In this document: piece after piece, positions 41,851 to 52,405 of the stretch | How the letters are laid out: each line of letters starts with the position of its first letter | How positions within the stretch are numbered: position 1 is the stretch's first letter | Assembly (NCBI GenBank): GCA_037833965.1 | Contig: AP031351.1 | Coordinates: 18,116,501 to 18,180,500, forward strand | Direction: 5' to 3' | DNA: 64,000 nt | Source of the DNA: Marchantia polymorpha subsp. ruderalis | Taxonomy: Eukaryota > Streptophyta > Marchantiopsida > Marchantiales > Marchantiaceae | Notes under the pieces: model-generated | Databases searched by the model: none | What the model was told of the DNA's origin: nothing | The model's input: the letters and a program-made list of their open reading frames with translations, nothing else | Translations under genes and position numbers: made by a program

Positions 41851-41949
41851 TAAATTTGACTAGTTGACATAATGTGTATCTTCTTCTATGCTATTTGGTT
41901 GAAACTCTTACCTTTGCGGTTTTGTTCCGAATATAAATTTTGATGAAAT

Positions 41950-42850
41950 GATGGATAATCGTGTATTCTTTGCAATGATTTCAAATAATATTAGATGTTC
42001 ACTTTTTGTCATTATACGAACTTAAATATTTTACACTCTGTCCATTTAGGTCTCAACTTAAATAATCTAACTTTTAAAAGTTATAAAGACTTGATTTTAG
42101 AAGATTGTGATATTGAAACTGAGGATGGTGAGATTGACTTTTTCTTAGAAAAAAAAATGCTTTTCTTACAGAGAAGTTCAAATCTCTTTCAATAAGCTTG
42201 TATGAAAAAGTTGCCATGATGAGTGAGATATATTTATGATGGATAGCAAGACCTTGAAACTAGTGGAACTTTATAGGTTTCAAACTTAGGTTGATTGCAA
42301 ATGGATGTACAAGCTAAAAATACAATTTAATAGAAGATCTAAAAGCTACTGGAACTTCAAAGTAATCAAACTTAGATTGATTACATATGTATTTACAAGC
42401 TAAAGTATACTTTGAGAAGAAATGTCAAGAAAAGTTGATTGTACATTATCAAAATCATCACATTGATCTAAATAAACCTCTATCAATGAAGTGCAAGGTT
42501 TGATAAGTTCATGAAGCACAATGATTTGCACAAAGTGTGTGATTCATTCAAAGTATGAAGAAGATGAATAATGACATATGTAATATCATTATTCTAATAT
42601 TTTATGTGTATGACATGTTCATTGTGGCAAAAAATCAATACAAATTCAACAAATGCAAGAAAAAGCTAAAGTCTACATTCAATATGAAGAATTTAAGTTT
42701 GTTCAAGAATATAGTATGGATGGATATTCATAGTATTTTGGAAAAAAAAATTTATGATTGGATCAAAGCAAGTACGATATTGTTCCATTTAAATAAGTAT
42801 CCATTTATATGCGTATAGGTTATGTACATATTTTATGACAAAATTTTTAA
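41950..42850 (+). mobile_element. Copia retrotransposon fragment, reverse transcriptase
   Basis: The frame at 42,555-42,818 encodes YVYDMFIVAKN followed by FNMKNLSLFKNIVWMDI. This matches the copia RT YVDDMLIAGKN and FDMKDLG..ILGMEI segments, with one catalytic aspartate replaced by tyrosine (YVYD). Upstream, a CKWMYKLK-type stretch is present twice as an 86-bp-period duplication (about 42,250-42,420). Confidence 0.75.
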
Positions 42851-42876
42851 TGCTCAACATTTATCAATTGAACATA

Positions 42877-43353
42877 TCATGAATCGTCATCTGGCGTAGG
42901 TTTTGGTTTTTTTTTGGCATCTAGTTTTGAGGACGACTGCTTCAATTTTTTTTTGAGATCTTCAAATGCTTCTTCAACTTTTGATTGAACATTGCAGCAA
43001 AGCAACAAATACTCAATATTAACAATTTGCTTATACAAATATTCAAATTCATGAAACTCAATTTTATAATGTGATTCAAAAATCTACTCTGGTTTGTTAA
43101 CATCGCTATCTTCATAAAACCTTGTTTCATTAGATTTCATAGATTTGAATAGTTTTTTGACTTCTTCCAAAACTAAAGCGGCATATTCTTTGCTGCTTTC
43201 ATCATCAATTTGAATTTTTTTTTCTAGTTTTGATTGGTTGATTTATAAATTTAAGCTTCTGATGGTTTGAACTAACACAGTGACAATGACATTATCCTTT
43301 ATCTCAGCCCCTAGTTCTAATTTCAAATTCATGAGCTCCAACTTATAGGATGC
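42877..43353 (-). pseudogene. Decayed coiled-coil protein gene, C-terminal part
   Basis: One minus-strand frame of 159 codons stays coherent, with only two internal stops, to a TGA at 42,879-42,877. It begins SYKLELMNLKLELGAEIKD. It continues with heptad-like EEVKKLFKSM and VEEAFEDLKKKL, and closes with a hydrophilic KKKPKPTPDDDS tail. The Lys/Glu-rich helical pattern is unlike the surrounding chance frames. No family was recognised. It may be a host gene relic or a retrotransposon-borne protein. Confidence 0.5.
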
Positions 43354-44939
43354 ATTTTTCTACAGAGCTTGACGTTACAGAATTCTAGACTTCTTTTACA
43401 TAGAGCATGTGATTTGAATTTCCATAGTAAATTAATGTCTAATTTTTTTATTATTCTCTTTTTCGCTGCTTTAACTATTCATTTAGCTTGTAGAAGTCGG
43501 CTATAGTTTTAAAATATAAATATTTGTATTGTTTCTTGAGGGAGATGACGATTACTTCATTACAAGGTTATTTTTGACTCATATAGTTTAGAGGTAAAAA
43601 TACTTCATTGATGTTGTCGCGTCTGAAGAAATCAAAGTGTTTTGGTGCATTATTCATAAATAAGAGAACAAGTCGTCATATTTATCTTTTTACTTATAGA
43701 TAAAGAGTTTATTGAACCATTTTTATTGAGTATTATGGTGCATTATGTCATGTGTCTTTGTATTTGCTATATTTAGCGTTGACATAGGATTAGGGGTCGA
43801 AGGGTATATAGTCAAGGGTCACTTAAAAGACGTTCAGTTCTTTGAATTGAGACTTTTACCGTTGGGACTATTTTTCAGTGTATTGGCTAGGATGGCCCGT
43901 AAGTTTTGACATGGATTCTCAGGTAAATGAGTGGGTTGAGGTCGACTAATGTGTGAAGTTCGTGTGTTGAACCAGTGGGGTTAACACGATTTGATTTCAC
44001 TTGAAGAACTCACACTATTGCGTTTATGAGAATCAATCTCTGTTGACGTATCAAAAATTTGGAAGCAGAGGATGTAATAGTCGTTTTTGTGTTTGTGCTC
44101 TTTGAATGCGAGGAGATCAATGAAGCTTTCACATTCGAATAGAGTCTTGGATCAGATTAGTATTACTTTTGTAGTCGCGCATCTCAACCGCTAAGCAGAC
44201 ATGTGTGAGACCGTGTTTCAAATTTGGATGTAGAGTGATCATTTGCTGTAGGTGTGCATGCATGAAACAAAGAATTTTTCCTAACAAGGGGTAACGATGT
44301 TAACAATTTTCCTGTATTTTGGAAATATTGATGTTTGGACATCAAGGTCTGAAAGATTCTGACCTTCGGAGTCAAGTTATGAGTTGCTCGTAGGTCGCAA
44401 CCTCTTGCTCCTTGTCGGAACGAGCCTGAATTTTGTATACTTTAGTGAGGTGATGTTTCTTCAATTGTCGACCTTCAGCCTTTGTTAAGATTTGGGCTCG
44501 TCCATGCTGACACACAGGAAAAAATAAGTTTCTATTTGTGAAATGAGTATTCATATAAAAGCTCAGGAGGAGTTAATATGACATCGCGCATGGTTGAAAA
44601 TTCATAATTTTTCCAAGTTGTCGTGATCTACTCGAGGCTGAGCTGTAGCCTTGAATTAAGAGATTTGAAGTAGGAAGAGTCGTAGATTAAGGAACTAGTA
44701 CTGAAGAAGACTTGTATGCCTTGAAATGTACATGAATGGCTATATTTTTGCTGTCGAGCTCTAGTCGGCTTGTGTTGTAGTGGCATAGCAACTACAAACA
44801 AACAAAGAAGGCTCACATTGTTAATTGGTCAAGTTCAAATTGCTCCTAGTCAGTCTAGACTTGATTATGTCTTGGACCTCTGAAAATTGGGATTGTGAGA
44901 GTGGCTCATGGTATTTTTGAGGTCACTAATGTACACTAG
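43354..44939. other. Spacer between two decayed coiled-coil genes
   Basis: Composition is intermediate from about 43,700 and frames are short. No gene is supported. It may contain further relics of the plus-strand coiled-coil gene. Confidence 0.4.
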
Positions 44940-46500
44940 AAGAAGGAGATTAAGAAGCTAGAGGAGCACATTCACAAGTCAGAGGTTATGCACTTTGGAT
45001 ATCAAGACCTATTGCCCAACTACAAGGGAGGAAAACTTATTAGTTCGATCATGATATAACCATGAAACGGATAATTGACGACCGAAGGCCAACTGTACTA
45101 TCCAAGAAGGCGAGGTGAGATTCAAAGAAAGATAACAAATAGTACTGTCAAAGAGTGTATTAGAGACGTCAAGGTATTTGTCAAATCGTGAAAGGTCTGG
45201 ATTGCTACAAGTGCAGAAACGTTATGCACATATCATCAGAAGTAGGAACTCCTGTCAAATATTAATGTGCTCACGGATGATAATAGTTCACTGCAGCAGT
45301 CAGACTAGGTGCACAATCAGGTCGTTCACGACCAGAATAAACTTCTGTCAAAATTGTGTTCACTTTCTGAAGAGCTCAGTACGTTGAAGTAGTCGGATGC
45401 CTAGCAACTAGAACAGTTGCTTGACGAAAACAAGACACTTGTGTCTATAGTTAATCAGCTCATTGAGAATCTCAATGCATTAGAGCAGTTGAAACAAAGG
45501 GGAAAAAACCCATGTTGAGGAGAAGAAGGTATTGCAATCAACCATCAATGTACACACTGCAGAGATCAAAGCATTGAAGCGTTTAGAAAGTGCAGATCTT
45601 TTGAAGGACAAGGATGAATTTGTAGCAAGGATTGATGTGCTGATTTAAGAGTCCAGGGCTTTCAGGAAGTTGGAACACGTACGAGTACAACTCATCAACA
45701 AAAGGAAGCAATTTCATTTATACTGTGAGAGCATTGAATGCGTTGAGTTTGATTGTTACTTGTGTTCGATGAATGAAGTGCTCTCTTTTCATTAGTTGAA
45801 CTCAATATTTGGAATGCGCGGCTCAATATTTATCAAATTGTGTATCATTGTAGATGTTCATGAAACGGAAGTTGATATCGGAGAGGCGTGTTCTCAAGGA
45901 AATTATTACCTGCTTTTGACATTATCTGGAAGTCTTTCTTGATGGACATGAGATATATCTGGAGTAAGCAACGTTCCTCCAATTACGTGGATATTTTGAT
46001 GTTATGCTCGGATCATAATTCAAGGGAGGTGGCTATTAAACACGTGATGAAGCATACGATTAGCGTGTTGATAGAGGATATAAATTCACTCCGGAGGTCG
46101 GATCAGGAACGAGTGCTACTGGTCAAAGAGATACCGGAACTCCTTAACACGGTTGTTGAACGACAAAATCGGTTCACTTAGTCTGCTGGATCATGAGCGC
46201 GTACAACTTGTCAACTCGAAAGAGAAGCTTTTGAGAAATATCAATGTTCTTATTGAGAACATTAACACAATTATGAGGCTGAATTTGAAGAGAGCCGAGG
46301 AGCGGAAGAACCTTGTTGGAGAAAGGGAGAAGCTTCTAACCAAAGTTAGAAACCTCACCAAAGAGATCAGTACATTCAGTACTTATTGAAGAGCGACACA
46401 GTTGTACGAGTTGCAGCGAGAAGAGTTACAGTTGGAAATGAAACAAAGAATAGTGGGTATGAAGCTTCAATTCAAAGATGCGGATAAGAAGATATTATAA
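44940..46500 (+). pseudogene. Decayed long coiled-coil repeat protein gene
   Basis: Plus-strand translation in shifting frames gives a run of coiled-coil segments with internal similarity. They are KKEIKKLEEHIHKSE near 44,940; LEQLLDENKTLVSIVNQLIE near 45,408; VLQSTINVHTAEIKALKRLE near 45,530; ISVLIEDINSLRRSDQERV near 46,050; then VNSKEKLLRNINVLIENINT and LVGEREKLLTKVRNLTKEI to 46,389. The unit is about 36 residues, with the theme ER..LV...EKLL..I..LIE.IN. Point stops, and at least one frameshift at an A run near 45,503, show it is dead. Family unknown. Confidence 0.55.
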
Positions 46501-47149
46501 TAGAGTCAATTAGTATATAGTAGCAATTCGTAGAAACAAGGCTACATTACATACTGGTTATACACGCTGATTTTTATTATGAATAATTTTTGTCAAGCAA
46601 TGAAGAATCATTTTTTGTGAACCTCATTTTGTTTTGAAACGAGCAAATCATTGCCATGAATATTTAAAGTCTAAATTGGAATTGAATAATGTTGAAGCAA
46701 TATTTTTTGCTTTCATTATGGCAAAAGATGATGATACATGAAGCCTGCCACGACGCATGTTGTCAACCTAGATGTACAACATATCTTCAAGATTAGTAGA
46801 TCGTACATTAAAACTTTGAAGATCTTCTGCTTAACTTTGTCCAAAAATCATAAGCATCGTTCAATAATTAATTTTGTTTCTTTCCATCCTTTTTTAAAAC
46901 GTATTTGTTAAGGTTTTAATGAGTTTTGTGTTAAATTTCTTACTTTTTAAATGATCTCGCAGCGTTGGAATTCAATTTCTTTGACATTGTAGCGTAATTC
47001 ATGCTGAATTCTAAATAGTCTTTTGTGTTTGATGATATGGACAAAATTTGATTTTGCTCTAACGATGATCAAAGTTAGCAAATATATGTCATATCCAAAA
47101 AAAATGCATGAGATTGTAGTGAACTGAATTCTCACGCATTTGAAGAATA

Positions 47150-47660
47150 CTAAGTATTATGATATATTGTATGATGGTTTATTAGAAAATGTCAAAGTCT
47201 TGCTAGACTCTGATTTTGTTGACTATGTACATGATTCAGAAAAAACTATACCTACAACTAGATATGTGTTTACATTTAATGATGAACGGATTATTTGAGG
47301 ATCTATTTTGAAAGATGCATCATTCAATTCATAATAGAAGCTATATATGAAGTAACATCATACGAAGAAGAGTAAGCTATTTAATTTGAGCTTTCTATTA
47401 ATATGAAATTGAATAGAAGATTGTAAATTTTTATTGTGAGAATCAAAGTGTGTTTCATCTTTCTACAAATCAAGTGATGAACAACAAAATGAAACACATG
47501 GACATCAGTGTTTACTTTATCAGATATGATGAAGTGCTTAATAAAGAGATTGAAGTGCGGAATATTAGAATTAAGCTATTTAAGATTAACAAAAAATAAA
47601 ATCCAGGTGATATGCTGATCAAATTTAATACCTTTGAAAATTTTTGGTATACATTGTATC
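47150..47660 (+). mobile_element. Copia retrotransposon fragment, RNase H end
   Basis: Plus-strand translation gives LLDSDFVDYVHDSEKTIPT (the usual DSDWAGD..RRST), then CENQSVFHLSTNQV and MKHMDISVYFIRY, then NPGDMLIKF (the usual NPADMLTK). Stops are present. It is in the same orientation as the RT fragment at 41,950-42,850, so the two may be halves of one element. Confidence 0.82.
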
Positions 47661-49379
47661 ACTATGCAAATTTTGCATGAAGACCACAAATAGAGTTTAC
47701 TATTAACTTGTGTGAACTTCATAAATTATTACTCTTTCATGTTTTGGCTTCTACTTCATTCTAGTTAGCTTTGTGTAAAGATATGTATATTTTGTTTTTG
47801 CAAAATAATTTCATACGTTATGAAGATTACTATCCTTTTGACATGAGTTTACAAGTAAATCAATTTATGGGTCTATCAAATTTTGACTTGTATCTAATTT
47901 TAAGCTAAACAAAAAACGTATTTGCTACCCTGTATATGTAATATAGCAAGACATAGCTTGAACCGAACATTATAAATTATACCTTGCTATTTTTATGTAT
48001 GTAGAGCAAGAATAACAAACCATGAATAATTGTCATTGTTGTTCCTATCATTGTTTTTATATTTATGGTAAATATGTATTTTGTGTTTCTTGATGCAGTT
48101 AGATTATAAAATTAAATTGAACATAGACTAGCAAAAATAGCTTTACATACGTTGCTTATCACTTATCTCTTAGCCAACTATTGAATTGAATGCAAAGAAT
48201 ATTTTACACTAATATTTTATAGTTATGAGTTTAGCTATACATAAAGAAAAAAAAACCTTCATGCAACAAAAATGTTTAATGTGTAATATCATTTACTCAA
48301 AATTATGAGCATAAAAGATAATTTGATTGTAACTTGATATTATTTTCAAATAATTATCGATGCAACACTACAACATCTTATATAATCATCTTAGAAACAT
48401 AATTTCTTTAGCTTATTATTCATGTTATTAGAATATATCTGCTTAAATTTTTTTAAATAAAAATAAAACTAAAAAACATGTAATTCAATTTATTTTTCCT
48501 TATAAATATATGATATGAAAATGCATCGATTCAAAAATCTTTGTCTCAAATCCTATATCTTTAGAAGTTGAATTTTTTATATATTTATGAATTGTGCATT
48601 TTATCCCATGTACGATAATTGTATCTTTGATACAAAATTAATAAAAAAACAAATATTTTAAGAAAATTGATCAGTTGTGTATATTTTTAACATCTTCCTT
48701 GGTTTCCTATATTTCATTTGGATTATGAGCATGAGGCTAAAATACATCATTAAGCACTAGAAAAATACAATATTATAAATATCTCAATCATAATAATGTT
48801 ATTAATATATTATGCTCTAGGAAAATCGTAAATTTATTAAAATATTGCATAATTTATTATGACAATTCGTTGTAAGTATTAAATAAAATTCTATGGAAAA
48901 ACTCGTATAACTATTCATATCACGTTAATGTGTACATTGATGACATAGTCAGGGTTTTCAAGAAATGTAATAGATGCTTTTTGTTGTATGACAGTATCCA
49001 TAAGGTAAAAACTTGGTTAATTCAAAGATGTAGCATTGAAGAAGTTCATAGCCATCATTATAAGTTAGAAATAATTTAATCTATAGTTTCTAAACCCGAT
49101 TGAAAGTTGAAATTAACTACTTTTTTGACCTTGCTAAGTTTGATAGATTCGTTAATACACCAAATTCCAATATTCAGGTGGTTTGTGAGTTTGAAGTTAA
49201 GTCAAATACTTTATTTTTGAACATTAATGCAAAATAAAAATGTAAGAAGTGAAATCATGTGAGTAGCTTGTACGGTAGTTACATATATATACTCTTAGTT
49301 TTCTAAGATGATTTATCCATACGAGACATGAATATTCGCTTCAAGAATATGAAGTGAATATTGAGGTGAGGATGATAAG
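47661..49379. other. Very AT-rich DNA, no gene seen
   Basis: The sequence is low in G and C, and its frames are short chance frames. It may include the 3' LTR of the copia fragment on its left, which I could not delimit. Confidence 0.55.
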
Positions 49380-49620
49380 TATTCTATCCCTCTATCGCCC
49401 AAAGGGTATCGTAGCATGTGGGGAAAAGGGGAACACGGCGTGAAATCGGTAGCGCTAAGGAGTTCCCCGAGCTAGAATTTCTGTGGATCGTCTCGTGAGT
49501 CTACTGGAGATATCCCATTCAGTCTGGCTAGGAAAAGGTCCAGCTATCAGGCCAGCGGGAAGAGAGACCTTTTCCACAACCACCGTCCTTGAAGAGGGGG
49601 CTAGCTTATTATTAGTATTA
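49380..49620. other. GC-rich module with hairpin at the right edge of the AT-rich block
   Basis: About 240 bases of clearly different composition end the AT-rich block. A perfect 10-bp stem GGAAAAGGTC (49,531-49,540) with GACCTTTTCC (49,566-49,575) encloses 25 bases. No coding frame is obvious and I do not recognise it as rRNA or tRNA. It could be organelle-derived or part of a repeat family. Confidence 0.5.
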
Positions 49621-49649
49621 AAGATCCCTTAGATGATCATAATAACAAA

Positions 49650-49925
49650 TAATTTAATAATACTTGAATTATCTAGGTTGAACTGAGCCATGTTTCTTTC
49701 ATTTGCATGACAACTTTTTAGGGCATGGGTAAAGCCCATGATTATGATTTTGGGAAAGGTAACATATAATATGACATTTTCTATGGCTTTAATTTGTTTG
49801 TAGGTCAGAATAGATTAAACAATTCTCGAATTCTCTAGGTTGAACTGAGCTAAGCTTTTTCCATTTCGCATGAAAACTTCTTAGGAGAGGGGTTAAGCTC
49901 CTGGTTTTGTTGTTGGGCAGAGAAA
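49650..49925. repeat. Diverged duplication, period 162 bp
   Basis: Copies at about 49,650-49,760 and 49,812-49,925 share CTAGGTTGAACTGAGC, CATTTNGCATGA and TTAGG..GGGT.AAGC.C.TG blocks. Each copy ends in a small hairpin (CATGGG..CCCATG in the first). Substitutions are frequent. Confidence 0.75.
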
Positions 49926-50794
49926 TGTAGAGGTTGTCCTTTCCTGTCCGCGAAGAACACTCAACCGTGGCATGTTCTTCTATGTATGCACGTTCATTTC
50001 GAGGTCTTGCGCATTTAGAACCCCAACTTTTTATACTCGCATCATAGAAGTAATTCCAGGCCGGAGATCGCGGGCCGTGTGGGGGGCATATTCCAGAGCA
50101 AGCAATTTTTGAGAGAGGGTTTAGACTGCGAGAAGGAAATAAAGGGCTAAGCTTGAGGAAATCGAAAGAGGGAAAGAAGCTGCTGATAATACAATACAAA
50201 TTCTCTAGTACTAATCCATTGCATTGAAATTCTCGACTACTCTCAACGTACAGTATTTACATGCAGTGCCGGTGCCGGGTCAAAAGTCGGATGATCCAAA
50301 TCCATTGGGTAAAACGTTCGGGGGCGAACCTGCGAACCATTGATCCTCACCGACTGCAGCCGGTCAGGCCGGCGTGTGACAACGACGCTAATAATGACAT
50401 TTAGAGTGTTGGTCTTCCGATGCGAGGAACAATTGGCATCCGCGACGAATTGTGCAACATCTCATCTCATCTCATCTCATCTGACAAGCACGCATTTGGA
50501 TCTCTGTTTCACTTCGATGTTTCTTCATGTTTTAATCCTCGTCTCTCCTCATGCTGCTCCGGTCATCGGCATGGGAGAAGATGATTACAATTCAAATATT
50601 TCGCAATCTCTCTCTCTCTCTCTCTTCTCGTCACGATCACTCGAGCTAGGTGCGGATTCTGGCTTGCCTCAGATCAGAGAAATGCACGAAATCAACAATT
50701 GAAGACATGTCTGGATGAAGTGAACGAGGGAGTTAGAGCTTTAGGCAGGAGGTGAACAGCTGAAGGAAGGAAGGATGGATGGAAGGTCAATCGA
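49926..50794. other. Intergenic with microsatellites
   Basis: This should contain the 3' UTR of the minus-strand 536-aa gene. Simple repeats are CTCAT x4 at 50,461-50,482, a TC run at 50,607-50,625 and GGAA/GGAT units near 50,764-50,785. No gene was recognised. Confidence 0.55.
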
Positions 50795-52405
50795 TCAATA
50801 CACGGAGAAGAAAGCTTTTCGCATGTGCTTCAGAAGAATCTTCTTCGAGACCTCGAGCTCGTGCTCGCGCGAGAGTTTGCCCAGCGATTTCTTCTCGGCC
50901 GAGAGGAACGCTCGGGTCCTGCCCTTGGTCGGAGACGGATTGGCACGATCGGCTTGGACCGTCGAGCTCGTGCAGATGCGGAAGAGCGAGCCGCTGCGAC
51001 GACCGTCGAGCGGAAAAGTGCAAGTCGACGGCCTTTCGAGCACGGGCGCCGCGGAACTGCCGCACGAGCTCAAGGGCCTGTCCAGCCTCAACGGCCTCTG
51101 CTTGCCGGAGTCGGACGACGAGTTGGCACTGGTCTCGGCGGGCGGAGACCTGCCGGACCTCTCGTGGGCCTCAGCAGCGCCGGCATGAGCTTGATTCATG
51201 AGCATCATCATCATCATGGGCTTCGAGGAAAAATTGCCCATCAAGTCCGGTGCTGCAAGGTCGTCGGCAGCGTCGACGTCCCGCCATTTGGAAAGCTCCT
51301 CTGCAAAATTCGCGTCTGCACTGTCCGGAGTTTCCGATCGGTCTTCCTGGTGCGCAGCTGCAGCGATGATCTTCCTCGAGCAATTCAGCGCCCCCGCGTC
51401 TGTCAGCGTGTGCACTGGAGGCAATGTGCTGGCCACCGGAATATCTCGGCACTCGATAACTGCTCTCCTGAAACACGACGAGCCCGAAGGTGGCTGCTGC
51501 TGCTGCTGCTGCTCGTCGTCTCTGTCGAATGCGACGGTGGCGCGCAAATCAAGAACTCTCGATCTCGCGCCAATGTGCACCGACGAAGTCTCCACAAAGT
51601 AGTCGGAGTAGATCTGGCCCGCTGAGGAAGAGTCGAGCGACCGATTCGCTTCCGTGTCTTGGCGCATCGTTTCGTCATCTCTTGTGCTCCTGGTCTTGAC
51701 GGGATAAGATGTGACGGACGAGTTATTCGACGACTCGAGACTGATCTTGGATCGGACCGTGCAGGTGCGCAAGGGCCTCAGGTATGGCGACTCGGCTTCC
51801 ACTGCCGCGCCCGCAGTCCGGTGCGACTGGGCATTGTCGTCCGAGGAGATACGAGTGGCCACCGTTTTCGACGACGAGTTCGATCCAGACGCGAGCGACT
51901 TGTTCGAGGAGGATGAATGAGATTTGGAATTGCTGAGTCGGTCTGCGTCCATCCTGTTGAATGCCGCGACCGTCGGTAGGAGAACGCACTCTTGCGACGA
52001 GGATTGAATGGCCGGCTGTTTGTCGGCCAGCGAGCGAACGACCTCCGGGAAGAAGTCGGGCGACGCCATTCGTTCCAAGTCCGACTTGGAGTTGTCATTC
52101 AAGAACTTGTCGATGAATCTGCTACTGGAGATGAAGGTGACGGAGACTCGTCGGACTTTGGGCGAGATTCTGTAGATGTACAGAAGTTTGTTATCGATCG
52201 TCCACAGCCGGTTGTCGTGCAGAAAGATTCGAAGACTGGGCAGAGATCGTGGCTGCAGGATCTTCAGCTCCAGTGCCCTCAAAACATCGTAAATGTTCTC
52301 GAGCTCATGCTGACCGGGAAAATTCAAGTCAATCGTCGTTTTCGTGAATCGCACATCGTCAGGGCTCTGCCGCGTGTTGTAATGGTCCGATCCCGTTTTC
52401 TGCAT
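50795..52405 (-). CDS. Intronless 536-aa protein with W-T-I-D-N motif domain
   Basis: A single uninterrupted frame runs from ATG at 52405 to its stop at 50795. Residues 15-90 look like a compact domain: DDVRFTKTTIDLNF, a helix YDVLRALELKILQ, then LPSLRIFLHDNRLWTIDNKL (WTIDN at 68-72) and YIYRI. I remember similar W-T-x-D-N-x-x-L-Y/W motifs in uncharacterised eukaryotic proteins but cannot name the family. The middle, about 130-500, is low-complexity and disordered in character: Ser-rich stretches, six glutamines at 299-304 and five methionines at 397-401. A basic stretch with helical character, including LSREHELEVSKKILLKHMRK, closes the protein. The length, the lack of stops and the structured N-terminus argue it is real. 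Function is unknown. Confidence 0.8.
   Translation of the reverse strand: MQKTGSDHYNTRQSPDDVRFTKTTIDLNFPGQHELENIYDVLRALELKILQPRSLPSLRIFLHDNRLWTIDNKLLYIYRISPKVRRVSVTFISSSRFIDKFLNDNSKSDLERMASPDFFPEVVRSLADKQPAIQSSSQECVLLPTVAAFNRMDADRLSNSKSHSSSSNKSLASGSNSSSKTVATRISSDDNAQSHRTAGAAVEAESPYLRPLRTCTVRSKISLESSNNSSVTSYPVKTRSTRDDETMRQDTEANRSLDSSSAGQIYSDYFVETSSVHIGARSRVLDLRATVAFDRDDEQQQQQQPPSGSSCFRRAVIECRDIPVASTLPPVHTLTDAGALNCSRKIIAAAAHQEDRSETPDSADANFAEELSKWRDVDAADDLAAPDLMGNFSSKPMMMMMLMNQAHAGAAEAHERSGRSPPAETSANSSSDSGKQRPLRLDRPLSSCGSSAAPVLERPSTCTFPLDGRRSGSLFRICTSSTVQADRANPSPTKGRTRAFLSAEKKSLGKLSREHELEVSKKILLKHMRKAFFSVY

Noticed and set aside
49380-49620. Possible hammerhead ribozyme / retrozyme
   Set aside because: No CTGATGA core on either strand, so the hairpin alone does not support a ribozyme.
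50779-51625. Long plus-strand frames of up to 266 codons opposite the 536-aa gene
   Set aside because: They are antisense shadows of a GC-rich coding sequence; the minus-strand frame is longer and has a structured N-terminal domain.
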